23,911 bases of DNA from CAYNWK01 sp964400875 (GTDB lineage Bacteria; Chloroflexota; Anaerolineae; Anaerolineales; UBA4823): NCBI GenBank assembly GCA_964400875.1, contig CAYNWK010000063.1:1-23911 (forward strand), in the 5' to 3' direction. Positions 1-6,444 of this stretch are shown piece by piece. Position 1 is the first letter of the stretch, and every line of letters begins with the position of its first letter. The notes under the pieces are model-generated. The model saw only the letters and a list, made by a program, of their open reading frames with translations, made no database searches and was not told the origin of the DNA. A program made the translations under genes and the position numbers.

Positions 1-28
1 ACAGCGGGACAAGTTCGCAGAACTGCTA

Positions 29-1045
29 TTAATCGGCTGCCCGGTTGGGGAGGGGCTCGATCGATTTGCGCCTGGATTGAACTGCGCCAATCCACAGACC
101 CAGGGCGCCAAAAGCTACGTCCCGAGCGCGGATCAGCAAAGATACGCTCAGCCCCAGGGCAGGGTTGAGCCCGAACGCCTGGAAAGCGAGCACCTGGGCG
201 GCTTCGAGCGTACCCAGGCCGCCGGGAGAAGGCAATAAAAAGGCCGACCGGGCAATGGTGAGCAGGCTGATTGTATCGACCAGGTTCAGAGACAGACCCA
301 GGAAACGCAGGGTCAGCCAGTATTCGGCCACCATCGCCAACCAGACGAAAAGCGACAGCAGCATGGCCTGGAACAAGGTCCCCGGATTTCGCTGGCAGAA
401 TCCACCGATCTGGGCTTCCGCCGAAAGCGTGCTCTCGCGCAGCGCCTGAAAGGCAGGCAGTTCCGCCAGGCGCCTCGGAATGCGCCCTAGCAGAAATGCC
501 AGCGGGCGGGCGCCCATCCAGAGGGTAACCAGGTAAAATCCCGGCGTTGCGAACAGCGCCAGCAAGCTGATCAGCAGCCAGCCCGGCAAGGCGCCGTCCA
601 GAAAACCGGCTTCCAGCAGCAAAACCAACCCGATGACCAAAAAAGTGAAGTTGGCGATCAGTTCGAGGATCTTATCCAGTGTCACGGCGGCGATCGCCGT
701 CGCGGCGGGCACGTCGTGTTTTTCGCGGGTCAGGAGGACCTGCAGGGGTTCGCCCCCGAACTGCGGACCGGGGGTGAAATAGCTGACCCCGAAAGAGGCC
801 AGCCGGTATCCAACCAGCGTCAAATATGGCAGCCTGTGCCCCTGGGCTCTCATGATCAGCCACCATCGCCCGCTGAAAGCGAGCATGATCAGGGTATTGA
901 ACAGGATCAATACCAGGATTTGCCATGCACGCAATCCGGCCATCGCCGACCAGATGTCCGTCAGGGGTACATCCCGCAGCGCCCACCACAAGATGAGCAG
1001 CATCAGGAGCCAGATGAGATTGCGGGGTTTCAAAAGCCCTTTCAT
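29..1045 (-). CDS. YbhN/LPG-synthase-TM-like flippase-domain membrane protein
   Basis: A polytopic inner-membrane protein of about 338 residues with six to eight hydrophobic segments. It carries the family marks TPGPQFGGEPL (about residues 91-101) and PGGLGTLEA (about 274-282), typical of the lysylphosphatidylglycerol synthase transmembrane region / YbhN (UPF0104) family. Such proteins are thought to move or modify lipids. There is no C-terminal aminoacyl-transferase domain, so this is the stand-alone membrane part and its substrate is unknown. The start is ambiguous. ATG at 1045 has GAGG only 3 bases upstream. A TTG at 1054 has GAGG 9 bases upstream and would add three residues. It ends 28 bases from the window edge, and no partner gene is visible on that side. 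Family call is firm; function is inference. Confidence 0.85.
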   Translation of the reverse strand: MKGLLKPRNLIWLLMLLILWWALRDVPLTDIWSAMAGLRAWQILVLILFNTLIMLAFSGRWWLIMRAQGHRLPYLTLVGYRLASFGVSYFTPGPQFGGEPLQVLLTREKHDVPAATAIAAVTLDKILELIANFTFLVIGLVLLLEAGFLDGALPGWLLISLLALFATPGFYLVTLWMGARPLAFLLGRIPRRLAELPAFQALRESTLSAEAQIGGFCQRNPGTLFQAMLLSLFVWLAMVAEYWLTLRFLGLSLNLVDTISLLTIARSAFLLPSPGGLGTLEAAQVLAFQAFGLNPALGLSVSLLIRARDVAFGALGLWIGAVQSRRKSIEPLPNRAAD

Positions 1046-1195
1046 ACGCCTCAAGACAGTTTACCTCTTTGTCGTCGAAGCCAGATGCCGCCCGGAAAAA
1101 TTTAGCGCCCGAACTTGAACTACTGGGTGAGCGCTAGTTTGGAAAGGAGAAGCAGTAAACAACCCCGATTCCCTCGTGAACTGCGTAACTTCTAA

Positions 1196-1312
1196 GATTT
1201 TATCGATGAGCATACCGGTTGGGCGCTGGCACAGAGCGGAGATCAGCGGGCTACCGTGGTCAGCCATGATGGCAGCTCAACCTGGGAGGAACTGCATCCC
1301 ATGGTTCGCTAA
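1196..1312 (+). pseudogene. C-terminal remnant of a YCF48/Asp-box (BNR-like) repeat protein
   Basis: Read from 1196 on the plus strand, this frame gives 38 codons and then TAA at 1310. It begins DFIDEHTGWAL and contains SHDGSSTW, which fits the Asp-box pattern S-x-D-x-x-x-T-W following a GWA segment, the typical order in a YCF48/HCF136 or sialidase-like beta-propeller blade. A stop at 1193 closes the frame upstream. The next frame (about 1131-1195) stays open into it, as a single frameshift would leave. No start codon or ribosome site fits. The fragment overlaps the last bases of the acyltransferase gene on the other strand. I read it as the decayed 3' end of a lost gene; chance resemblance is possible because it is short. 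Confidence 0.4.
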
Positions 1313-2205
1313 ACAGGACCTGCTACCTGGCGACTCGCCAGGATGAGTTCACGCGCTTGGGCGCGTACGGCTTCGAGAAGATCGGCGGGATCGGCGGATG
1401 GAGCCAGTTCGGCAGGGGAGCATGCTTGTGCGAAGCGCACGCTGGTAATCACCGGACGGTAAAAAGGCAGCGCGGTCTGAAACAGCACCTGAAGCGAAGC
1501 GCCCAGGCGTTCCTGATCGATTTTTTGTTTGCGCAGTCTAGTCAGCGGGTGTTTCATGGCAGCCGGCCAGATTACCCCACTAACGATGGCGACCAGGATA
1601 CGCATTTCGGGCACCAAGCGGGCGAAAACGGCGATGCTCTCGGCCCAAGTTTCTAGCGAAGCGATCGCTCCAGGCATGGTGGCAGGGTCGGGTTCGATCC
1701 GCCCGGCCGGATAGGTCAGGATCACTCCGCCGCTCTTCAAGTGGCGGGTGGCAGCGCGCACGACGCCCATGCGTTGTCCGGCCTCTTCGGAAAGGAAAAT
1801 AAGGCGCTCTGTGACGTGGGTGAGCGATTCCAGGAAAGGGCGATGCGCGGCAGGGATTTTCAGATCGGGGCGCCCCAGGCAGGCAAACAGGGCCAGCGAA
1901 TCTGACATACCGGGATGGTTGGAAAGCAGCAGCAGCGGGCCCTCGGTGGGGATGTTCTCCCCTCCGTAGACCTGCACGTCGCGGACGTAGCGGTCCAGGG
2001 TGAGTCGGGCGGCCTGCTGCAATCCGAGTTCGCCGACCCGCTCGTCAAAGAGAACCATCTGGCGTGCAAAGCGCCGCGCCGGAGCCCGGCACAGCGCTTC
2101 AACCAGCCGCCGTCCCAGGCGCAGACCCCCCAGCCCGAAGGAGTCCAGGAAATCCTGAATGTTGATCTGGGTTAGCGTTTCGAGGCGAGAGTCTGGGGAC
2201 GTCAT
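1309..2205 (-). CDS. PlsC-like 1-acyl-glycerol-phosphate acyltransferase domain protein
   Basis: About 298 residues. The acyltransferase catalytic signature H-x4-D is visible as NHPGMSD (His about 97, Asp about 102), after a short hydrophobic strand LLLLSNHPG. A second block, YPAGRIEPDP (about 165-174), sits where PlsC-type enzymes have their FPEG/R motif. The family moves acyl chains from acyl-CoA or acyl-ACP to glycerophosphate lipids at the membrane; the exact acceptor cannot be told. A GTG at 2223 is open, but ATG at 2205 is preferred because GGTGAGGG lies 8 bases upstream of it. The gene follows the rhodanese gene closely, so the two probably share a transcript, although no functional link is evident. 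Confidence 0.8.
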   Translation of the reverse strand: MTSPDSRLETLTQINIQDFLDSFGLGGLRLGRRLVEALCRAPARRFARQMVLFDERVGELGLQQAARLTLDRYVRDVQVYGGENIPTEGPLLLLSNHPGMSDSLALFACLGRPDLKIPAAHRPFLESLTHVTERLIFLSEEAGQRMGVVRAATRHLKSGGVILTYPAGRIEPDPATMPGAIASLETWAESIAVFARLVPEMRILVAIVSGVIWPAAMKHPLTRLRKQKIDQERLGASLQVLFQTALPFYRPVITSVRFAQACSPAELAPSADPADLLEAVRAQARELILASRQVAGPV

Positions 2206-2225
2206 CCTCGAAGCCCTCACCACAA

Positions 2226-3056
2226 TTATTCTTTACTCGCCACCGGCAGCCCTTCGCCTTTCCATTCAAATAAAGAGCCGTCATAGATCGCGACGTTCTC
2301 GTTCCCGGCGATCAGATAAGCCATGGCGTTCAGTGTAGCGGCGACCCCGCCCCCGCAGTAAGTGATGATGCGCTTTTGCCGTCCCACATTTTTGAGCCGC
2401 GCGGCCAACTGATCGTCGGGTAAAAAAGTCTCCCATCCGATGGTCAGATCGGTAAGCGGCAGGCAGACGGAACCGGGGATGTGCTCCTGGTCGTGCCAGT
2501 CCTGGGTCAGGGCATCCTCGACGTACACCTCGTCCGTTTCGATCGCGGCCTGCACTTCACCCTTGCTGGCGAGCATCTCCGGTTTGAAATCTGCCTCGAA
2601 TTGGACCGGTGGATAACTCCGCTCCCCCTGTTCCACGGCGCCCCCCGCCTCTTTCCAGGCAGCCAGCCCGCCGTCGAGCACGCGCACATTACCCAGGCCA
2701 GCGTAGCGCAGGATCCACCAGGCGCGTGTTGCGCAGGCCAGGATGCCGGTGGTGTACACGATCACGCTGGAATCGTTGGCGATGCCGAGCTTGCCGATCT
2801 GGTCAGCCAATACCTCATCAGGGGCCAACATATAATCAATAATGCTCTTGGTATCCGTAAAATCCTCGTGGTCGAAAAAGGCCGCGCTGGGGATGTGACC
2901 CGCCAGGTATTGCTCGTGAGCGGTAGGCAGCTTGGCGATTTCTTCCGGGCTCAGGCCAATGGGAAAGATAATCGTAGCGTCAAAGATGCGAACGTTCGGG
3001 TCATCTATTTTAGTCAGTAATTCGCCTGCTTCGATAAGAAAACGTTGGCGTTTCAT
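2226..3056 (-). CDS. Two-domain sulfurtransferase (rhodanese)
   Basis: About 276 residues, the usual size of SseA/thiosulfate-sulfurtransferase proteins with tandem rhodanese domains. The N-terminal domain is the non-catalytic copy, with the conserved GHIPSAAFFD segment. The C-terminal domain has EHIPGSVCLP and the active-site loop CGGGVAA, whose Cys (about 234) would carry the persulfide. The loop differs from the CGSGVTA and CRKGVTA forms of the best studied enzymes, so the donor (thiosulfate or 3-mercaptopyruvate) is not predictable. It is a soluble cytoplasmic enzyme. ATG at 3056 is chosen over the TTG at 3062 because GGGAGG lies 8 bases before it. A -10-like TATAGT at 3104-3109 (minus) has no convincing -35. 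Its stop lies 20 bases before the downstream acyltransferase ATG. Confidence 0.9.
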   Translation of the reverse strand: MKRQRFLIEAGELLTKIDDPNVRIFDATIIFPIGLSPEEIAKLPTAHEQYLAGHIPSAAFFDHEDFTDTKSIIDYMLAPDEVLADQIGKLGIANDSSVIVYTTGILACATRAWWILRYAGLGNVRVLDGGLAAWKEAGGAVEQGERSYPPVQFEADFKPEMLASKGEVQAAIETDEVYVEDALTQDWHDQEHIPGSVCLPLTDLTIGWETFLPDDQLAARLKNVGRQKRIITYCGGGVAATLNAMAYLIAGNENVAIYDGSLFEWKGEGLPVASKE

Positions 3057-3125
3057 TGGCAAGGCCTCCCAGGGTAAATCTTGTCGATCGGTTTCGTTGG
3101 TTAACTATAACCGAAATAGTCCAAT

Positions 3126-3680
3126 CTAGCGGCGTATCCACCGCCAGACGCCTGCCAGGACCCCCAGGATGGCCAGCCCGAAGCTGGCGGTGACCAGGCT
3201 CCATTTCACCAGGGTGAAGACCGGCGCCAGTGAAGCGACCGCCGGCGTTACGGCCGGGTAGCGCAGCATCACCAGGGAAGTTGCGCTGTTCTCCAGGAAG
3301 TCGAAGGCCATGCCCAGCAGCGGGATAAGGTTGGCCAGCTGCCAGTTGCTCTCCAATGGAAAAGCTCTATCGTACAGCCAGCTGATCGCCGTGACCAGGA
3401 AAAAAGTGTAGGCCAGCGGCCAGACCAGGTCGAAGGTCCAGCGTGCCCGCAGGTAAGCGGCGCGCCCCGCTTCCCCGTAGGAATCAGCGAAGCGATACAG
3501 GTCATTGGCCGTGTAGAAGAAGGAGCTGTCCGGTGACCCGGCCTCCCCTGAGTAGGCTTCCGCTCGAGCAGCCTGGTCTGGCAGCACCACGCCCAGGAAG
3601 AAAGCAAACATCGCCAGCGCGATCAAGACCACCCAGCCGCGGCTCACCCCCCGCAGCCAATCCGAAAACCTTTTTGCCAT
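3126..3680 (-). CDS. Small four-helix membrane protein, unknown function
   Basis: About 184 residues with four likely transmembrane helices. The first runs from about 16 to 34. A polar loop with several Asp, Glu and Tyr residues follows, then helices near residues 80-98, 115-130 and 155-178. It ends in a basic WRWIRR tail, suggesting the C terminus is cytoplasmic. I do not recognise a named family. The start is fixed by the promoter and ribosome site. GAGGAGGG sits 4 bases before ATG 3680, and a near-consensus promoter at 3708-3737 overlaps the longer open frame that reaches 3737, so the 19 extra codons are upstream DNA. It stands alone, 63 bases beyond the rhodanese start. Confidence 0.75.
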   Translation of the reverse strand: MAKRFSDWLRGVSRGWVVLIALAMFAFFLGVVLPDQAARAEAYSGEAGSPDSSFFYTANDLYRFADSYGEAGRAAYLRARWTFDLVWPLAYTFFLVTAISWLYDRAFPLESNWQLANLIPLLGMAFDFLENSATSLVMLRYPAVTPAVASLAPVFTLVKWSLVTASFGLAILGVLAGVWRWIRR

Positions 3681-3707
3681 AAGACCCTCCTCGCTGTATG
3701 AAGGGTA

Positions 3708-3737
3708 ATTATAAATTGCGTTGGGTCCGGTTGACAA
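3708..3737 (-). promoter_or_regulatory. Sigma70-type promoter for the small membrane protein
   Basis: On the minus strand there is a perfect TATAAT -10 (3713-3708) and a TTGTCA -35 (3737-3732), five of six to consensus, separated by 18 bases. Transcription would start near 3701, about 20 bases before ATG 3680. Confidence 0.65.
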
Positions 3738-3801
3738 AAAAGTTGGATTTCTTCGTACAGCTTGCTGTTGACTACCAGAGCATGGTCACGCTCTTATTTA
3801 T

Positions 3802-3824
3802 CCTCCGCTCCAACTGGGCGGAGG
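3802..3824. terminator. Stem-loop downstream of the 163-residue gene
   Basis: CCTCCGC (3802-3808) and GCGGAGG (3818-3824) form a 7-bp GC-rich stem with a 9-base loop, 35 bases beyond the stop at 3859 on the minus strand. No T-run follows on the minus strand, so an intrinsic terminator is only possible. Confidence 0.3.
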
Positions 3825-3858
3825 CGAATTCGTTTGGCTTGAATTAACACCTATAATC

Positions 3859-4350
3859 TCAATCCCGCAAATGTTCTATGATCTGTAGCGACCGGAAGAA
3901 AGGATTGCCCACATCGCGCGTGGACCCTCCGGCGAGCTCACGCAGCTCTCCAACGCATGCTTTATAGCGTGCGTTAATAACCAATTCGAAACCTTCGATT
4001 TTGTTCAATTCTTCGGTTAGAAAACCTCTCGGCACAACCGGCGCCCAGAACATATATCGCACCCGATCGAAATTGCTCAAGTAGTTTTCCGCATACCAGC
4101 GCTGCCGTTGATGCTTATCCTTGATCTTTTCCAAGGTCACCTGGTAGCCTCCGTAATCGATTCCGCCCAAATGCGTAGTCACTTCACAAAGATAAGCCGT
4201 GCTTTCACTGAACTTCAACCCGATCACGTCAAATTCAGCTAATCCGCTCAAACCGCCGTCCGGGGGCCGTACATTGTAGTCGACCACATCGCACTTGAGG
4301 ATTTGTTGCAAGTAGGCTCCTACGATGTATTCGCCCATTGATGTATTCAC
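3859..4350 (-). CDS. Unknown protein with PD-(D/E)XK-like residue pattern
   Basis: 163 residues, soluble. I do not recognise the family by name. The layout resembles small restriction-endonuclease-like folds: an N-terminal helix with a conserved-type Glu (GEYIVGAYL), then LAEFDVIG, a strand-turn, and LCEVTTH, giving the D-x(n)-E-x-T arrangement in place of the usual E-x-K. A Lys/Arg/Gln-rich helix (KIKDKHQRQRWY) follows. The start is GTG at 4350 with AAGGAG 9 bases upstream; an ATG four codons in lacks one. Base composition is visibly poorer in GC than the sox genes, and the gene stands alone between a hairpin-rich spacer and a membrane protein gene, which fits recent acquisition. A nuclease role is a guess from the residue pattern only. 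Confidence 0.65.
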   Translation of the reverse strand: MNTSMGEYIVGAYLQQILKCDVVDYNVRPPDGGLSGLAEFDVIGLKFSESTAYLCEVTTHLGGIDYGGYQVTLEKIKDKHQRQRWYAENYLSNFDRVRYMFWAPVVPRGFLTEELNKIEGFELVINARYKACVGELRELAGGSTRDVGNPFFRSLQIIEHLRD

Positions 4351-4505
4351 CGGGTTCAGCTCCTTATGTTTATCTGATAGATTTATAAGCGGTACTCCAG
4401 GATAATACCGTACCTATTTTGATGCCAACCTTACGTTTCCTTTAGCCAGCGAGTGACATTTGTCCAAAATACAAGTAATGCATTGTAGGCTTGCACCTAG
4501 TTGTG

Positions 4506-4559
4506 ATAATTTGAAAGGCGGGGTCCGGTTCTGCAGCAGGACTCCGCCTTTCAAATTAT
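4506..4559. terminator. Long hairpin, probable terminator after the flavin monooxygenase
   Basis: A perfect 16-bp inverted repeat (4506-4521 with 4544-4559; arm ATAATTTGAAAGGCGG) continues through one G-T pair into four more pairs, leaving a 12-base loop. It lies 74 bases past the monooxygenase stop and upstream of the 163-residue gene. The outer stem is A/T rich, so T-rich 3' ends exist in both directions and it could end transcripts from either side. Confidence 0.5.
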
Positions 4560-4632
4560 TATTCGTTTAAGTTGTCGAGCAGCTCGCGCCGCCGAACATC
4601 CGGCAAAGGTGTATAAGCCGATTCAACGACTC

Positions 4633-5781
4633 CTATACCCCACGCGGCTCACTTTGCAGGTGGGATCGGGATTCATCTGTTCTTTTCGATGCTTCTGTGC
4701 GGGCAGCGATAGCATCGGCGATATAGGCGGCGTCCCTACTCACGCCAGTGACTAAAGCGGAAGACATTGCATAGAGAAAAAACAAACCGACGAAGTACAG
4801 CCCCGGCTGGTCAGCCACAATCCCGCGTTCGTGCTCCGGCTCCTTCGGCTTTTCCTCATCGCCGAAAATAGGCAGCTTGATCCAGGAGAAATTGGGCCGG
4901 TAGCCCGTGCACCAGATCACGTTTGCAACGTCCAGGGCGCGGTCGCTCCCCACCACGGGCATTCCATCGCGCACTCCCGTTGTCTTCGGGACCCGTTCAA
5001 TTCGGGCGGACTCCAGATCCTGGGGTTTAACCCGAACCAGGGGGGTGCCTTGAGAAAGCAGCTTCGGTCGCATCCTGCGGCCGATGGGTGTGTCCACGGT
5101 GAACACCCGGTGGTACAGGAAGCGAATCACGAGAGGGATGAAGAGATGATGCGCGGCGGTTGTCTCAATGCGGAACGGGACATGGCCAACATCCCGGCCG
5201 GACATCCAGGTGGGATGCTCGCGCGCTACCTCGAGGCCGATTTCGCTGCCCGAATTACCCGCGCCTACGATGAGGACCCCGCCCTCCTGCAGTTGTGATG
5301 GGTTGCGATAGTCGCTGGAATGCAGCTGGTTGATGCCTGGGTCCAGATCTTGGGCGAAGGGGGGTATCCACGGCACCTGGAAGCTGGCCATCGCCACCAC
5401 GACGTTCTCTGCTTCAAAACGCCGATCTCCCGCGGCCAACTGGTAGCGCTCCCCTTGCTTCGATAAGCTATCGACCCATACACCGGACTCTACCGGCAGG
5501 TCGAAACGCTCAGCGTAGGATTCCAGGTAGTCGGCCATTTCATCCTTGGGAGGGAAGTAAGATGGCGGAGCCGGGAATGGCATCCCTGGTAGAGCGTCGT
5601 AGCGGGCGGGGGTAAACAGCCGCAACGAATCCCAGCGAGCCCGCCATGAATCCCCAATGCGCTGGCTGGCGTCGAGGATGACAAAGTCGCGCCCCTGCTT
5701 CTTCAAGTAATAGCCGGCAGCCAGCCCGGCCTGACCCCCGCCAATAACGATAGTGTTGAAACTTTCAGTCGTGGTATTCAT
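4633..5781 (-). CDS. Flavin-containing monooxygenase-like NAD(P)/FAD oxidoreductase (CzcO-like)
   Basis: 382 residues with two Rossmann motifs: GGGQAG (14-19) for FAD and GAGNSG (173-178) for NADPH. Between them is GDSWRARWDSLRLFTP (44-59), a hallmark of the CzcO/YUCCA-like branch of class B flavoprotein monooxygenases. A further block, WCTGYRPNFSW (about 291-301), matches the late FATGY-type motif of this group. Members add one oxygen atom to soft nucleophiles or oxidise ketones and acids; the substrate here cannot be read from the sequence. ATG at 5781 has AGGTGAG 8-9 bases upstream. A -10-like TATACT sits at 5801-5806 (minus) without a good -35. Strong hairpins flank it on both sides, so it is probably a single-gene transcript, unrelated to the sox locus. 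Confidence 0.85.
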   Translation of the reverse strand: MNTTTESFNTIVIGGGQAGLAAGYYLKKQGRDFVILDASQRIGDSWRARWDSLRLFTPARYDALPGMPFPAPPSYFPPKDEMADYLESYAERFDLPVESGVWVDSLSKQGERYQLAAGDRRFEAENVVVAMASFQVPWIPPFAQDLDPGINQLHSSDYRNPSQLQEGGVLIVGAGNSGSEIGLEVAREHPTWMSGRDVGHVPFRIETTAAHHLFIPLVIRFLYHRVFTVDTPIGRRMRPKLLSQGTPLVRVKPQDLESARIERVPKTTGVRDGMPVVGSDRALDVANVIWCTGYRPNFSWIKLPIFGDEEKPKEPEHERGIVADQPGLYFVGLFFLYAMSSALVTGVSRDAAYIADAIAARTEASKRTDESRSHLQSEPRGV

Positions 5782-5831
5782 TGGATGCTCACCTTTTATA
5801 AGTATATGATTTATTCAGTTCGCCGGGAAAG

Positions 5832-5872
5832 TGGGGGTATTTGGGCGGGCGAAGCCCGCCCAAATACCCCCA
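5832..5872. repeat. REP-like palindromic element, copy 1
   Basis: A perfect 19-bp inverted repeat (5832-5850 with 5854-5872) around a three-base GAA loop. Its core TTTGGGCGGGC is mirrored as GCCCGCCCAAA. It is related to the hairpin at 6403-6437: both have a G-T-x-T-T-T-G-G-x-C-G-G-G arm. It lies upstream of the monooxygenase gene, not after a gene end, which argues against a simple terminator and for a dispersed palindromic repeat. Confidence 0.6.
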
Positions 5873-6041
5873 ACTCTCCCCCAAGATCGAACTCGCGTTT
5901 CCAGTGTAAGGTAAGGAAGTGGGAACGTCATTCCCCGAATGGAGTATTTAAGAGGGTGATATCTCGTGAGAACGACCGATGGAACGAAACCGGATGTGAA
6001 GTCCCCCTGCCATGCTTTTTGGTGGGCAGCTATTGAACAGG

Positions 6042-6070
6042 CTCAGGTGGGTGATATTTGCCTGTATAAT
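6042..6070 (+). promoter_or_regulatory. Possible promoter of the small acidic protein gene
   Basis: A perfect TATAAT at 6065-6070 lies 54 bases before ATG 6125. The hexamer at the expected -35 distance (CTCAGG) is poor. A TTGAAC at 6033-6038 is too far away (26 bases), so an activator or an upstream element would be needed. Confidence 0.35.
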
Positions 6071-6124
6071 AAAAGCAAATTACGCAGGTACTGTGGAGAT
6101 AGATTCGATCCGAAAGGAGGATGA

Positions 6125-6370
6125 ATGGACAAGAAGGGATGGAGCTGGGCGCGGCTGAACCGGGATCAAATGGAAATGCTTCGCGAGGGGGAAGAAACCC
6201 TGGGCGCGGACATCCTGCTGGCCTATCAAAAGGACGCCGCTCACCCGGAGATGAGTGAGGATACTTTGCAGGATTTAGAGTTCGCCGAGCTGGATGAAAG
6301 CCAGATGGAATGCTTACAGGGCTTGGAAGAAAACATGGACAGTGTGGTCGTCGCCTATCGCTCGCAGTAG
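6125..6370 (+). CDS. Small acidic protein with an internal duplication, unknown function
   Basis: 81 residues, rich in Glu and Asp, with no signal peptide or membrane helix. It consists of two related units: residues 11-35 (beginning LNRDQMEML) and 56-79 (beginning LDESQMECL). They share Q-M-E-x-L, a following E-E pair and a hydrophobic run ending in AY. A linker of about 20 residues separates them. The ribosome site is excellent (AAAGGAGG, 4 bases before the ATG) and a strong intrinsic terminator follows the TAG, so this is very likely a real, well-translated gene. It is the only plus-strand gene in the window and runs toward the DAO-type gene. I know no named family; a binding or inhibitor-like role is possible but unsupported. 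Confidence 0.8.
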   Translation: MDKKGWSWARLNRDQMEMLREGEETLGADILLAYQKDAAHPEMSEDTLQDLEFAELDESQMECLQGLEENMDSVVVAYRSQ

Positions 6371-6402
6371 CGCTTACGACCACTTCTTAGTTTTTGAGAA
6401 TG

Positions 6403-6441
6403 AGGTGTTTGGACGGGTTTAACCCGTCCAAACACCTTTTT
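6403..6441 (+). terminator. Intrinsic terminator (palindromic element, copy 2)
   Basis: AGGTGTTTGGACGGGTT (6403-6419) pairs perfectly with 6421-6437 and is followed by a five-T run (6437-6441), the form of a rho-independent terminator for the small plus-strand gene. On the minus strand no T-run follows, so it is weak for the convergent gene ending at 6445. Its arm is a diverged copy of the palindrome at 5832-5872. Confidence 0.75.
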
Positions 6442-6444
6442 AAA

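Larger units (their letters stand above)
5782..6124. other. Intergenic region with palindromic element and divergent promoters
   Basis: 343 bases between the divergent monooxygenase and small acidic protein genes. It holds the 5832-5872 palindrome, a possible monooxygenase -10 (5801-5806, minus) and a TATAAT for the small gene (6065-6070, plus). An 83-codon open frame here reads straight through the palindrome and has no ribosome site, so I do not call it. Nothing else is recognisable in 5880-6030. Confidence 0.6.

Noticed and set aside
5785..6036. An 83-codon plus-strand frame in the spacer
   Set aside because: It passes through the 5832-5872 palindrome, starts inside the monooxygenase promoter area and has no ribosome site.
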